Source: Acidobacteriota bacterium (GTDB taxonomy: Bacteria; Acidobacteriota; Terriglobia; Terriglobales; Acidobacteriaceae). From it: a DNA stretch of 36,142 nucleotides. Each line of letters begins with the position of its first letter. The first letter of the stretch is position 1. The stretch covers positions 1 through 36,142 of the forward strand of contig JAFATF010000529.1 of the NCBI GenBank assembly GCA_019244045.1, read 5' to 3'. Made by a program: the position numbers and the translations under genes. The notes under the pieces are model-generated. The model was given only the letters and a program-made list of their open reading frames with translations. It was not told where the DNA came from and made no database searches. This document shows positions 18,445-26,240 of this stretch, one piece after another.

Positions 18445-21362
18445 GATGGGGAAGTCCGGGAGGAGATCTTGGCATGTCGGGAACTCGGTTCGGCCTGCTT
18501 CCTGGGGCGGTGCAGCTTGCCGAGCGCGGTCGTCGCTCGCCCGCCACGAGTGGTCGCGATCGCTCCTCGGCTCAGAGTTCGCAGGGGCACCGATATGTGC
18601 TCGTGGATCGCCTGCCGCTCATTGTTGTCTTCCGGATTGAGCCGCCGATAGGGACCAGTGATGGTCTGTGCAGCTTCGTCGGCTTTGAATCGCAAGTACC
18701 GTACTTGATGTTCATGCGCCTGCTTCTCATCGCCGAGACCCTCGTAGCAGAGCATGAGGTTGTAGTGAGCCTGGAGATCCTCCGGATCAATGGACAGCGT
18801 GGCATGAAATTCCTGGATCGCCTCGCGATAGCGCCGCTCAAGAAATAAAATACGGCCCAATTCGTTGTGCACCACGCGGTCGCGCGGGTACTGACTCGTT
18901 ACCTTGCGCAATTTCTCAGCCGCCTCGCCATATCGCCCGTCTGCGCGCAAAGCCAGTGCATAGAAGAAGTTGGCGCGCGCCAGATCCGGGGCAATCTCCA
19001 AGGCTTTGGCCAGCACGGCGCGGGCACGATCCATATCACCTTCTTGCTCCGCCGCACGGCCGAGGTTCACCCAACCATCGGGATTGTGGGGAACGAGTTC
19101 GGTAATCTTGCTGAAAGCGGCTGCGGCGCCCTTGGAATCCCCTTGCAGCAGAAGGCCGATGCCGTAATCATTCCAGCGTTGCCAATCGCCAGCGTCCAGC
19201 TGTACTTTGGCCGGCGGTGGCGGTGCGCTGGGCGATGCAACCACCAGCTCAGCACGGTCTTCCGCCATGGCAACAATGGGCACATCCGGAATTTTCTCTT
19301 GCTTGGCAGAAACCCCTTGCAAGGAACCGCTGAACACGAACCTGGTATCGTCGTGGTCGGCGGTCACGTCCGGCGCGGGTTGATTGGGATCCGCTATGCC
19401 GGCAAAGGAAAACTGCGTCTCCCACCAAGCGAATTTGCGATAGCAGAGCCGCGCATGCAGCGTGATTTTGTCACCGGCATTCTCCGGGATGGGCAGACGA
19501 TAATGCACCGTATCGGCCGCCCCGGGCGGAATCAAATGCACGTACACTACAGCGCGGGTCGCCCATGCGTTGCGTTTGTTGATGGGGTGGCCGTGGTCAT
19601 CGACCTGCAGTGAACGGTAGAAGTGGGCTCCCTTCTCCACCGGACCCTTGCCGTTGTCCTCAACCATGCCACTCCAGAAAATGGTCTGTCCCTTGTCGTC
19701 GGTGGCCTTCAGCTCGAGCCAGGTGTCATAGGCATCGACCGTGCCCCCGGGGAAAAAGTGCCCAATTCGTTTGGTACGAACCACCACATCGACGCGCACC
19801 GCATCGCCGCGACGAACTATCGGCCGCACCCGGTTCAGTGGAGCGGTGAGCGGCGCCACTTCCCCTGTTGCTGGGGAGGCGATCTTTGTCTCAGCCTCCT
19901 CGCCCACGGCAAAGGTGGTCGCCAAATCGGTTTGTGGGGCGCTGGCCGCTTGCCGGGCGCGGAGCTCGGGCGAGAGCGCGAAAATATCAACGCTGGCCGC
20001 GCCGTTCCGCAAAAAATCCTCAGTAATTTTCAGCTGCTCGGCATCTTCGTTGGCCGTGGGGAGGGCGGTGTTTGCCCCGGGGAAGCGGTGCGAGTGAACA
20101 AACCCGCCAATATTTCCCGCATCCGTCGAGCGCGAAAACGGCATGTGACAGTCGGCACATTGCGCCGCTTTTGACGGGTAATAGAAGGAACGCGCGCCTT
20201 CGCCCGATACCCCGCTGGCTTGCCAGTTGTCATACTCGTTGAAGCCGCGAATCCAGCGATAGTGATTCACGGGCACATCCAGGTGAACCTTGTGGCAGGC
20301 AGAGCAGAACTCGGCCGTCTGTGCGCGCATAAAAGGTTTTAAGAAAACGCGCCGGTGCGGCTCCGGATTGAGGTGGATCATAAAGTCGTGCATACGGCGC
20401 ACCCAGGGATTGCTACTGGCCGCCAGTTCGTGCAAACTGGGGTATTCGAGATAAAAATCGCCCTGCCCCATGGTGCTTTTCACACCCGCGATGGAGTGGC
20501 ACATCATGCATCCTAGACCTGCCTGCGCCTCCGGCGCGTGCACGAATTCTTTGATCGGTCTATCCATTTTCCCCGCGTAGAGAACCGCCGGATCGTGGCA
20601 GCCCCCGCACCACTTGGAAGGCCGTGTGCCGATCGTGTCCTGCATGTACTCGATGCTTTTGCGATACCACTGGTTATTGAAGGAAGAAAAATGATGGGCC
20701 GAGCTGTACCACTGGGTGTAGATGTCCTGGTGGCAGCGCTTGCAGGACTCTGACTCCATGAAGAACTTGCTGGGAATCTTCTGCCCTCCATAAACTTGCG
20801 CAGAACTCGGAAAGAACGGTCCCTTGGGACCATCACCCTCGCCCGCCATACTGGAGGGAGCCTCGGGCGGATTCTGAATGCGGGCGCTCGTCTCCCAACG
20901 GCGCGCCCGCACATACCAGCAGCCTGCCCCCAAGCCGCCAAGCAATAACAAACAGAGCGCCACGCGCGCCGTGGCCGGCACTGCCCCTCCTTTTGGCGAG
21001 CGTCCCGCCCAGAGGGCGAGAAAGATCGCCAGCGCCAGGAGGCAAAGTGCTATGTGAAGATAAAGCCAATTCCACTCTTGTCTCGCCGTCCCCGTGTAGA
21101 TCAGCACGATGCCGACGGCGGCACCGGCGGCAAGCAGCCCAGAGGGGAAGAAGCTCGAATAGCAGCCGCTACGAAAGCCCGTGACCAGGATAGGAATCAG
21201 CAGCACAGATGCGACCAACCCGGCTAGCACGTGCAGCAGAACCATAGCTGCATAGAGAAGGTTAGGCTGTGGCAGGGCAAAAAGATACACGGCAGAGACG
21301 AAGAGGAAGACGATCAGCGCCGTTAACCATCGGTGGCTAGCTGAACCTGGGGGTGAATACAT
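18441..21362 (-). CDS. Membrane pentahaem cytochrome c with C-terminal TPR domain
   Basis: The 973-residue protein has four or more N-terminal transmembrane helices (about 12-150). A periplasmic multihaem region with five CxxCH motifs follows: CKRCH (207), CGGCH (252), CMMCH (285), CSACH (353) and CADCH (402). A beta-rich region spans about 510-680, about five TPR repeats span 725-895, and the tail is basic and Ser/Arg-rich. Extra histidines (AHHFSS, HSHRF) could be distal haem ligands. The layout suggests an electron-transfer protein linked to the membrane that presents a protein-binding TPR module. No oxidase or reductase catalytic domain is recognised. It is first in a leftward cluster, overlapping the next CRTAC1 gene by four bases. 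The family of the cytochrome part is not certain. Confidence 0.9.
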   Translation of the reverse strand: MYSPPGSASHRWLTALIVFLFVSAVYLFALPQPNLLYAAMVLLHVLAGLVASVLLIPILVTGFRSGCYSSFFPSGLLAAGAAVGIVLIYTGTARQEWNWLYLHIALCLLALAIFLALWAGRSPKGGAVPATARVALCLLLLGGLGAGCWYVRARRWETSARIQNPPEAPSSMAGEGDGPKGPFFPSSAQVYGGQKIPSKFFMESESCKRCHQDIYTQWYSSAHHFSSFNNQWYRKSIEYMQDTIGTRPSKWCGGCHDPAVLYAGKMDRPIKEFVHAPEAQAGLGCMMCHSIAGVKSTMGQGDFYLEYPSLHELAASSNPWVRRMHDFMIHLNPEPHRRVFLKPFMRAQTAEFCSACHKVHLDVPVNHYRWIRGFNEYDNWQASGVSGEGARSFYYPSKAAQCADCHMPFSRSTDAGNIGGFVHSHRFPGANTALPTANEDAEQLKITEDFLRNGAASVDIFALSPELRARQAASAPQTDLATTFAVGEEAETKIASPATGEVAPLTAPLNRVRPIVRRGDAVRVDVVVRTKRIGHFFPGGTVDAYDTWLELKATDDKGQTIFWSGMVEDNGKGPVEKGAHFYRSLQVDDHGHPINKRNAWATRAVVYVHLIPPGAADTVHYRLPIPENAGDKITLHARLCYRKFAWWETQFSFAGIADPNQPAPDVTADHDDTRFVFSGSLQGVSAKQEKIPDVPIVAMAEDRAELVVASPSAPPPPAKVQLDAGDWQRWNDYGIGLLLQGDSKGAAAAFSKITELVPHNPDGWVNLGRAAEQEGDMDRARAVLAKALEIAPDLARANFFYALALRADGRYGEAAEKLRKVTSQYPRDRVVHNELGRILFLERRYREAIQEFHATLSIDPEDLQAHYNLMLCYEGLGDEKQAHEHQVRYLRFKADEAAQTITGPYRRLNPEDNNERQAIHEHISVPLRTLSRGAIATTRGGRATTALGKLHRPRKQAEPSSRHAKISSRTSPS

Positions 21363-21447
21363 TTATCGCGCAAAGGTGCGCGCGTCCGAGTGTGGGATCG
21401 CGCCTGAATCGGTCTTCAGCTTATCTGTTTTGCGCGCGCGCAGTCAT

Positions 21448-21453
21448 AGTATA
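21448..21453 (-). promoter_or_regulatory. Candidate -10 box for the cytochrome/CRTAC1 cluster
   Basis: TATACT (5 of 6 to TATAAT) on the minus strand, about 85 bases before the cytochrome start. The nearest -35-like sequences (TTTGAG, TTGAGC) are 14-15 bases away, shorter than ideal, so an activator or another start site is possible. Confidence 0.28.
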
Positions 21454-21489
21454 AAAAGATTAGGCGGGCTCAAATTTCAGCGGGCTACA

Positions 21490-22080
21490 TTCAATAGCGC
21501 CTCGCGCGAGCCTCGGGATGCTCGCTCAATGAGGGCGGCTACGGCCCCTCCCAGGGCCGCCCCTCGGCCTGCACTCCAAGGGGAACGCCCTACCTGGAGA
21601 AGCCGACCGGCACTGCGGCCGCTGGGAAGCTCAGCAAGTTGAACCACCCGCAGTAGCTCGAAGATTCGAGGTATACGATCGTCCACTGGCGCTCGCGATG
21701 GCGAAACGGGGGGAACCGAGGCCGGGACAGAGCAGAATGGACACATGCCGCATCTCGGCAAGCACCTCCGCGCGCACTCTGTCTCGTGCCATCCAGGTCT
21801 CGAGCAACGCTTGCTCACGAAGAGGAGATTCGGCCCGAGTCCATGCCGCGAATTGGTTCAGAATCGGGACTCTGAGGGTTTCGTGTCCGTCTGTCAGGGG
21901 TCCGAGGATCATTGCTCCAGCGTGGCCCAAAAAATCTCGACCACAGCTGTCGAGCCTTCTCTAGCCGCTTCGGACAAAAGCGGTTCACCTTCACCGCCGA
22001 GCGAGCCCTAGCGGCGGACGCCTGCGCACAGCTGCGCGCGCCTCCCGCATCACGGGACTGCGCTCCTCACACCGCGCTGG
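21490..22080 (-). pseudogene. Decayed amidase (amidase signature family) C-terminal remnant
   Basis: Read leftward, three frames each carry part of one amidase C-terminus in the correct order. RFCPKRLEKARQLWSRFFG comes first. After a shift at a six-A run (21929-21934) comes HAGAMILGPL...PILNQFAAWTRAESPL...ILLCPGLGSP. After another shift comes HRERQWTIVYLESSSYCGW, then FNLLSFPAAAVPVG, an in-frame TAG (21592-21590) and GVPLGVQAEGRPWEG. WFNLLxFPAAxVPVG and the ILxCP strand are hallmarks of amidase-signature enzymes. At least two frameshifts and one stop make it non-functional. Weaker amidase-like sequence continues to about 22080; the N-terminal catalytic Ser-Ser-Lys part is absent. I treat the open stretches at 21631-21930 and 21477-21818 as pieces of this remnant, not as genes. 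Confidence 0.8.
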
Positions 22081-22136
22081 GGAATCCCGCAAAGAACGCG
22101 GGATTTCCACTTTTCCCCAACCACGGCGGACGGCGG

Positions 22137-22190
22137 GTTACATTTACAATGTCTCTATAGCCTTGCGCAGAGTTACATTTTCAAATGTCT
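22137..22190. promoter_or_regulatory. Two near-identical palindromes flanking a TATAGA box
   Basis: GTTACATTTACAATGTCT (22137-22154) and GTTACATTTTCAAATGTCT (22172-22190) are 35 bases apart. Each is an inverted repeat (ACATT-N3-AATGT and ACATTT-N2-AAATGT). On the minus strand the second contains TTGAAA and the segment between them contains TATAGA (spacer 19), so they would bracket a promoter pointing at the amidase remnant. Paired operators of this shape suggest a dimeric repressor, with BlaI/MecI-type sites as one loose resemblance. No regulator gene is adjacent. Confidence 0.45.
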
Positions 22191-22238
22191 TGACGCGGTG
22201 GTGCACCAAGTATCGAAGCAGCTATGTTGACGGAAAAA

Positions 22239-22964
22239 CTAAACCAGAACCGCCGCTCTGGAACTCGCTCGGTCGCTGGATGGGAGTTGTCTCTGCTGCG
22301 CGTGCCGTGCGAGCCAATTGCGCAGAAAGCGTTGCGTGGAGAAATTGATGTCGCTCAGAAACATACCTGCTTTACCTGCGCTATCGCTCCAGACAAGTTC
22401 CGCCATTGTGTCAATGGCGCGCCGGGTTCCCGGCAAGCGGAAGTGAACTGCCACCTTTTCAAATGGCGGCAGCGGCTCTGCTGCTTGTATCGAGAAGCCG
22501 TCTTCACTCAAGTTCACCATTAGAGTCGGGATAACGAGATGTCTTCCCAGGAGCAGATATACGACAGTCTCAATTGCATAGCGCCCCATGTAACGGCGAT
22601 CCCGGCGCACGAACCCATAAGCTGCGCGAATCGAGTGAACCAGCTGCTCAGGTTCAAGCGGCTTATACAAAGGAAAATTCACCCCGGCGCGCAGACTTCG
22701 TTCAACTTCGGTGCTGGGTCCGATCATGCCAAAAATCACTGGTCTTCTGTGTTGCGGAGTCATGCGGGCAAATTTCGCCGCTTTCGCCGCCTCGGCAACA
22801 TCAAAATCGAGCATGACAACTTCGTAGTCGCTGCGTGCCACCAATTCGATAGCCTCCTCGGCCGAGTGGCAGCTATCGGGGCGGAAATCGAAGCGTTTCA
22901 GGGTATGGGCGACGAGCCGCAGATTGTGCGGGTTTCGGCACATGATCAGAGCCTTGAGCTTCAT
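22239..22964 (-). CDS. Degenerate receiver + PilZ domain protein (putative c-di-GMP effector)
   Basis: The 241-residue protein starts at the ATG at 22964 (GAG just upstream); a TTG at 23000 would add 12 residues. Residues 1-115 have a response-regulator receiver fold: the phospho-acceptor-like Asp in VVMLDFDV and the Lys in LYKPLEP are kept. The acidic pair at the first strand end is missing (ALIMCRNPHN), so phosphorylation is doubtful. A PilZ domain follows with both c-di-GMP contact motifs, RYMGR (R-x3-R) and NLSEDG (N-x-S-x2-G). The expected role is a cytoplasmic c-di-GMP-responsive adaptor for motility, pili or polysaccharide output. It stands alone; the pilin gene is 11 kb away. Confidence 0.85.
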   Translation of the reverse strand: MKLKALIMCRNPHNLRLVAHTLKRFDFRPDSCHSAEEAIELVARSDYEVVMLDFDVAEAAKAAKFARMTPQHRRPVIFGMIGPSTEVERSLRAGVNFPLYKPLEPEQLVHSIRAAYGFVRRDRRYMGRYAIETVVYLLLGRHLVIPTLMVNLSEDGFSIQAAEPLPPFEKVAVHFRLPGTRRAIDTMAELVWSDSAGKAGMFLSDINFSTQRFLRNWLARHAQQRQLPSSDRASSRAAVLV

Positions 22965-23040
22965 GGCACTCAAGCTTAAGCGGAATGGAAGTTTCGTCAA
23001 AGTAACAGCGGTAATCGCATCGATTACCGTGGAAATCTCC

Positions 23041-23069
23041 GTTCTTTAAGTAGGGCACAGCTTAAGAAC
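23041..23069. repeat. Inverted repeat upstream of the PilZ gene
   Basis: GTTCTTTAAG (23041-23050) faces CTTAAGAAC (23061-23069) with one bulged base and a 10-base loop. It lies between the divergent receiver-PilZ and PAP2 genes, about 77 bases before the former. It could be an operator or a leader hairpin. Confidence 0.3.
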
Positions 23070-23278
23070 CGCCTCGGCCGGGTAAACGCCAAGCGTGGCC
23101 AGACAGGCGCTGAGCTTGACCGATCACCCTGCTGGCCAGAACCAGGGATCTGCATTCTCCCCTACATTCTTGCAATTGGTACATATCGGCCTGGGGACTC
23201 TGTAGCGCCGTGTTTCGCTGGTTTACGTATAGCGAAATACTGCATCTTAGTACCCAATACCGCGGTGGAGAAGACGTG

Positions 23279-24190
23279 ATGATACTTAAGTCTCGCTGCC
23301 AGCAGCTGGCTCTCTTGGCGACGATCTGGTTGCCTGCTGTGATAGCACACGCTCAAGCGATGGGGTCGATAGCCGCGGGCGAGCCCAATCGCCTGCCCTC
23401 TGGCGTCATAGCGGATCGGGCAGCGTCGTTTCATCTAGAGCGCGCATGGGATGCTGCTGCGCAGAGTGAGTTGAACTCGGATACCTCAACCGCCAGCGAG
23501 CCCACTCATGAGGAGAGTTTTCTCACTCGCGCTGTAAAACGCGGCCTCGAAGATCAGAAACAGCTGTGGACGGCCCCGCTTGCTCGCGCCAATCTGAAAT
23601 GGGATGCTCTGTTCCTTGCCGGAACCGGCCTTCTAGCCGCTTTTGACGAACAGATCCTGCATGCCTTGCCCAACAGTCCACGCGGCCCGAGCTCGAACGT
23701 TTCTAACGGAATCATCGCCGGGACAGGTGCTGCTCTGGGCAGCATCTATTTCATTTCCGGTTTGCATGGAGGCAACACTCACGCCAAGGAAACAGGAGTG
23801 CTCGGCATTGAGACTTTGGCGAACACGTTCTTCATTTACTTGCCTATGCAGATTTTGGCGGGCCGCGAGCGTCCGAACGAAGGCCACGGCGAAGGCAACT
23901 TCTTCGTGAACCACTCGCTCAACACCTCATTTCCGAGCGGTCATTCTATGTTCGAATTCGCCATGGCTAGCGTCATTGCTCACGAGTATCCCCGCTGGTG
24001 GGTTCAGTTACTCTCCTACGGAGCGGCCGGCGCGTTGACGGGCGCCCGCATGACGGCCAAAATGCATTTCCCCTCCGACTTGCTGGTCGGGGGCGCCTTC
24101 GGCTATCTCATAGGAACTTATATCTTCCACGCGCACTGCAATCCTGTTCTTGGCGGGGACTGCCACGCGAGCGACAAAGAAGGGCCATAA
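23279..24190 (+). CDS. Secreted PAP2 family phosphatase
   Basis: The ATG at 23279 has GGAG eight bases upstream and opens directly into a signal peptide (MILKSRCQQLALLATIWLPAVIAHAQ). An upstream in-frame GTG at 23210 adds 23 residues without signal character and is not used. The 303-residue protein has a linker of about 70 residues, then hydrophobic helices and the PAP2 motifs GRERP (motif 1; the usual leading Lys/Arg is Gln), SFPSGHS (motif 2) and ARMTAKMHFPSD (motif 3, R-x5-H-x3-D). PAP2 enzymes remove phosphate from lipid phosphates such as undecaprenyl pyrophosphate or phosphatidate at the membrane. The catalytic His residues are intact. It is convergent with the hemerythrin gene. Confidence 0.88.
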   Translation: MILKSRCQQLALLATIWLPAVIAHAQAMGSIAAGEPNRLPSGVIADRAASFHLERAWDAAAQSELNSDTSTASEPTHEESFLTRAVKRGLEDQKQLWTAPLARANLKWDALFLAGTGLLAAFDEQILHALPNSPRGPSSNVSNGIIAGTGAALGSIYFISGLHGGNTHAKETGVLGIETLANTFFIYLPMQILAGRERPNEGHGEGNFFVNHSLNTSFPSGHSMFEFAMASVIAHEYPRWWVQLLSYGAAGALTGARMTAKMHFPSDLLVGGAFGYLIGTYIFHAHCNPVLGGDCHASDKEGP

Positions 24191-24257
24191 ACCCCCACCG
24201 CCTGAGGTATCAGGTCCGATTGTGGGTAATCTCACCCCAAGTTCACCGACCGGTGCA

Positions 24258-24275
24258 AAGGTTTAGCAAAACCTT
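24258..24275. terminator. Hairpin between convergent PAP2 and hemerythrin genes
   Basis: AAGGTTT and AAACCTT form a perfect 7-bp stem with loop AGCA, touching the hemerythrin stop codon. The stem is A/T-containing with a short T-run on the leftward side. It is the only strong hairpin in the 83-base convergent gap, so it may stop transcription both ways. Confidence 0.42.
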
Positions 24276-24792
24276 AGCTGTCTTCAATTTCTCTTCGCGA
24301 CCGCAGCCGCGTGGCCCGATTCGGCACAGCACAGGAGGATTGTTCCGCGGTTTCACCACCCAGTGCCTTGGCGAGCGCCACTCCCAGCCTGGCGAGTTCC
24401 TCCGTAGAGAGCAGCCTCTGGAGAGCCTCGAAAAGCTCCCTCTCCTCTTTACGAATGTGAGTGGAAAGCTTTTTGGCAAAATCGTGCAACTTCGCCGGAT
24501 CCAAGCTTCGTTCGACCGAGAGCGCGAAGTAGTCGCGCAGCAGCGAGTGCTCCGTGAGCAACTCGTCGACGAGACGGCCCAATTCCGCGAAACGCAGTGC
24601 TACGGGGAACAACTCCCGCTCTTCAGCGTCGAAGTGGCTGTGGATCTCGCTCACGAAGAGCTGCTGGATTTCCGCCTGCCATGCCAACATATCGAGGTCA
24701 CGGGCCTGGGTGGCACGATCAATGCGGACACATAGCGCCAAGGCGTGCTGGTGCTGATGCGAGAGTGGGACGAGATTCTTGTCGCGCTGCAC
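24274..24792 (-). CDS. Hemerythrin (HHE cation-binding) domain protein
   Basis: The 172-residue helical protein carries the four-helix HHE pattern: LSHQHQHAL (about 10-18), HSHFDAEE (H53, E57), TEHSLLRDYF (H82) and STHIRKEE (H112, E116). These can supply the ligands of a di-iron site. Bacterial proteins of this size bind oxygen or nitric oxide, or act in iron or redox sensing; which one cannot be told. The C-terminal 30 residues are basic and probably disordered. The start is a GTG at 24792 with no strong ribosome binding site. Its upstream region was split by the IS256-type element, whose left end is 39 bases before the start, so its native promoter may be separated or replaced. Confidence 0.85.
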   Translation of the reverse strand: MQRDKNLVPLSHQHQHALALCVRIDRATQARDLDMLAWQAEIQQLFVSEIHSHFDAEERELFPVALRFAELGRLVDELLTEHSLLRDYFALSVERSLDPAKLHDFAKKLSTHIRKEERELFEALQRLLSTEELARLGVALAKALGGETAEQSSCAVPNRATRLRSRREIEDS

Positions 24793-24822
24793 CCGACGAT
24801 TATCTCACCGATAAGGAGTGAA

Positions 24823-24830
24823 GCGCGCCG
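24823..24830. repeat. Target site duplication of the IS256-type element, left copy
   Basis: GCGCGCCG immediately precedes the left inverted repeat and is repeated exactly at 26123-26130 after the right inverted repeat. Eight bases is the usual duplication length of IS256-family transposition. Confidence 0.9.
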
Positions 24831-24868
24831 GGTGACGTAAATTCGTGTGTGTAAAAAGCACGAGGGTG
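24831..24868 (+). repeat. Left terminal inverted repeat of the IS256-type element
   Basis: It runs from GGTGACGT to GAGGGTG. The two fully matching blocks shared with the right end are TGTGTAAAAA (24848-24857) and GAGGGTG (24862-24868); the outermost GGTGA also matches. Confidence 0.88.
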
Positions 24869-24930
24869 TAAGTTGGTTTTTGCGACCAAGCGAAAAACCA
24901 AATTCCTCAGAAAAGGAGGCTTACACCCCA

Positions 24931-26115
24931 ATGGCGAAAGTAACACCGATTACCGAGCATTTCCAACATTTCGTCCAGGACCTGAAAGAGAGCTTCTGGG
25001 GCGATATGCAGGGGCAAGTGCAGAAGGTGGCCAAGAAGTTCTTTGAACTGTTGTCGGAGCGGCAGCGCGATCTGTACATGGTTAGCCCGCGCTACAGCCG
25101 GGCGGAGAAGCGAAAGGATTATCGTAACGGATATTATGAGCGGGATTTCGTAACCCGCTTTGGGACGCTGCGCCTGCGGATTGCGCGTACACGGCGAAAA
25201 GGGTTTTTGCCGGAGGTGTTGCAAAAGTTTCAACGGCGGGCGGAAGAAGTTTCGCTGTTGATCCGGGAAGCGTTTTTGCGCGGCATCAGCACGCGGCAAG
25301 TAGGCCGGGTGGTGGCCATTCTGACTGGGGACGTGGTCAGCGCGCAAACCGTTTCGCGGCTGACGCGTGACCTGGATGACATCGTGCGGCAGTTTCACCA
25401 AGCCGACCTGGAGGATGACTGGGGGTATCTATTCCTGGATGGGGTGAGCTTGCGGGTCAGGCGCCCCGGCGGGAGAAAACGGGTGCAGATGCTGGTGGCC
25501 TATGGAGTCAAGCGAGATGGACGGCGACATCTGTTGGCTTTTATGCGCAGCCGGGGAGAGAGCCAGGCGGATTGGGAAGCATTGCTCAATGATCTCTACC
25601 GGCGTGGGTTGCAGGGGAAAAACTTGCAGCTGATCGTGACCGACGGCTGTCCCGGGCTGGCAGCCGCGATCCAAACGGTGTATCCCCGGGTTCCGCATCA
25701 GCGATGCTGGGTGCACAAGATGCGCAACATCTTGCAAAAGGTGCGTCAGCGCGATCACGACAGGGTCAAAGCCGACGCCCAGGCCATCTATTTGGCGGAA
25801 AGCCGCAGCCAGGGGCAGGCCGCGTTCCGCAACTTCCGGGCACGTTGGAACCGAGAGTACGGCAGCATGGTGAAGCAATTAGAGCGTGACTTGCCGGAAC
25901 TACTTTCGTTTTTCTCGCTTCCCCACCCCTTGTGGCGGAAATTACGCACCACCAACGTGATCGAGCGTTGTTTTGTCGAAGTACGCAGGCGAACCAGGCC
26001 CATGGTCTGCTTTGTCAATGTGAAGAGCGTGGATCGCATTATCTATTCGATTTTCGAGAGATTTAACTTGGAATGGAAAAATCGCACCCTCAAGATTTTT
26101 ACACAGGCAGCTTGA
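24931..26115 (+). CDS. IS256 family (mutator-type) transposase
   Basis: The 394-residue protein starts at the ATG at 24931, preceded by AAAGGAGG at 11 bases. The frame is open back to 24847, but that stretch lies in the inverted repeat. The DDE catalytic triad is visible: D170 in LFLDGVSL, D238 in VTDGCPG, and E345 in TTNVIERCFVEVRRRTRPM. HQRCWVHKMRNIL, the conserved C-x2-H segment of the mutator superfamily, lies between the second Asp and the Glu. The enzyme cuts the element ends and moves it through a circular intermediate in this family. The length is typical and there is no frameshift. The stop codon lies inside the right inverted repeat. Confidence 0.96.
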   Translation: MAKVTPITEHFQHFVQDLKESFWGDMQGQVQKVAKKFFELLSERQRDLYMVSPRYSRAEKRKDYRNGYYERDFVTRFGTLRLRIARTRRKGFLPEVLQKFQRRAEEVSLLIREAFLRGISTRQVGRVVAILTGDVVSAQTVSRLTRDLDDIVRQFHQADLEDDWGYLFLDGVSLRVRRPGGRKRVQMLVAYGVKRDGRRHLLAFMRSRGESQADWEALLNDLYRRGLQGKNLQLIVTDGCPGLAAAIQTVYPRVPHQRCWVHKMRNILQKVRQRDHDRVKADAQAIYLAESRSQGQAAFRNFRARWNREYGSMVKQLERDLPELLSFFSLPHPLWRKLRTTNVIERCFVEVRRRTRPMVCFVNVKSVDRIIYSIFERFNLEWKNRTLKIFTQAA

Positions 26116-26122
26116 CATCACC
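26085..26122 (-). repeat. Right terminal inverted repeat of the IS256-type element
   Basis: Read on the minus strand it runs from GGTGATGT to GAGGGTG and matches the left end at 28 of 38 positions. It overlaps the last codons and stop of the transposase. Confidence 0.88.
26112..26117 (+). promoter_or_regulatory. Outward-facing -35 box at the right IS end
   Basis: A perfect TTGACA lies 5 bases inside the right end and points out of the element toward the 61-aa/hbd operon. The flank offers TCTTTA at spacing 18 and TTTACT (4 of 6) at spacing 20, so any hybrid promoter would be weak to moderate. IS256-type ends are known to create such hybrid promoters. Confidence 0.4.
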
Positions 26123-26130
26123 GCGCGCCG
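26123..26130. repeat. Target site duplication of the IS256-type element, right copy
   Basis: GCGCGCCG, identical to 24823-24830. The bases beyond it on either side do not match, so the duplication is exactly 8 bases. Confidence 0.9.
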
Positions 26131-26240
26131 CAGGATCTTTACTAAATGGCGGCCGCCAGTGAGAATAAGTGGTTCGCCTGCCGCATCGCTTCTCGAATGG
26201 CCAGAACTGCCGGCAGACGGCCCAGGCGACAGGAGCTTTC

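Larger units (their letters stand above)
24831..26122 (+). mobile_element. IS256-family insertion sequence, complete (1292 bp)
   Basis: The element has 38-base imperfect terminal inverted repeats (28 of 38 identical), both beginning GGTGA. It has one transposase gene with an intact DDE set, and an exact 8-base target duplication (GCGCGCCG) on both sides. The perfect duplication implies a fairly recent insertion with no later rearrangement of the ends. Removing it leaves a gap of about 148 bases between the divergent hemerythrin and 61-aa genes, so it inserted into a shared promoter region. Confidence 0.93.

Noticed and set aside
21631-21930. Open frame of about 100 codons, minus strand, as a possible new gene
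   Set aside because: Its sequence matches the middle part of an amidase C-terminus, with neighbouring parts in other frames, so it belongs to the pseudogene.
24847-24930. Earlier GTG start for the transposase
   Set aside because: It lies inside the left inverted repeat; the ATG at 24931 has a strong AGGAGG upstream and fits the family length.
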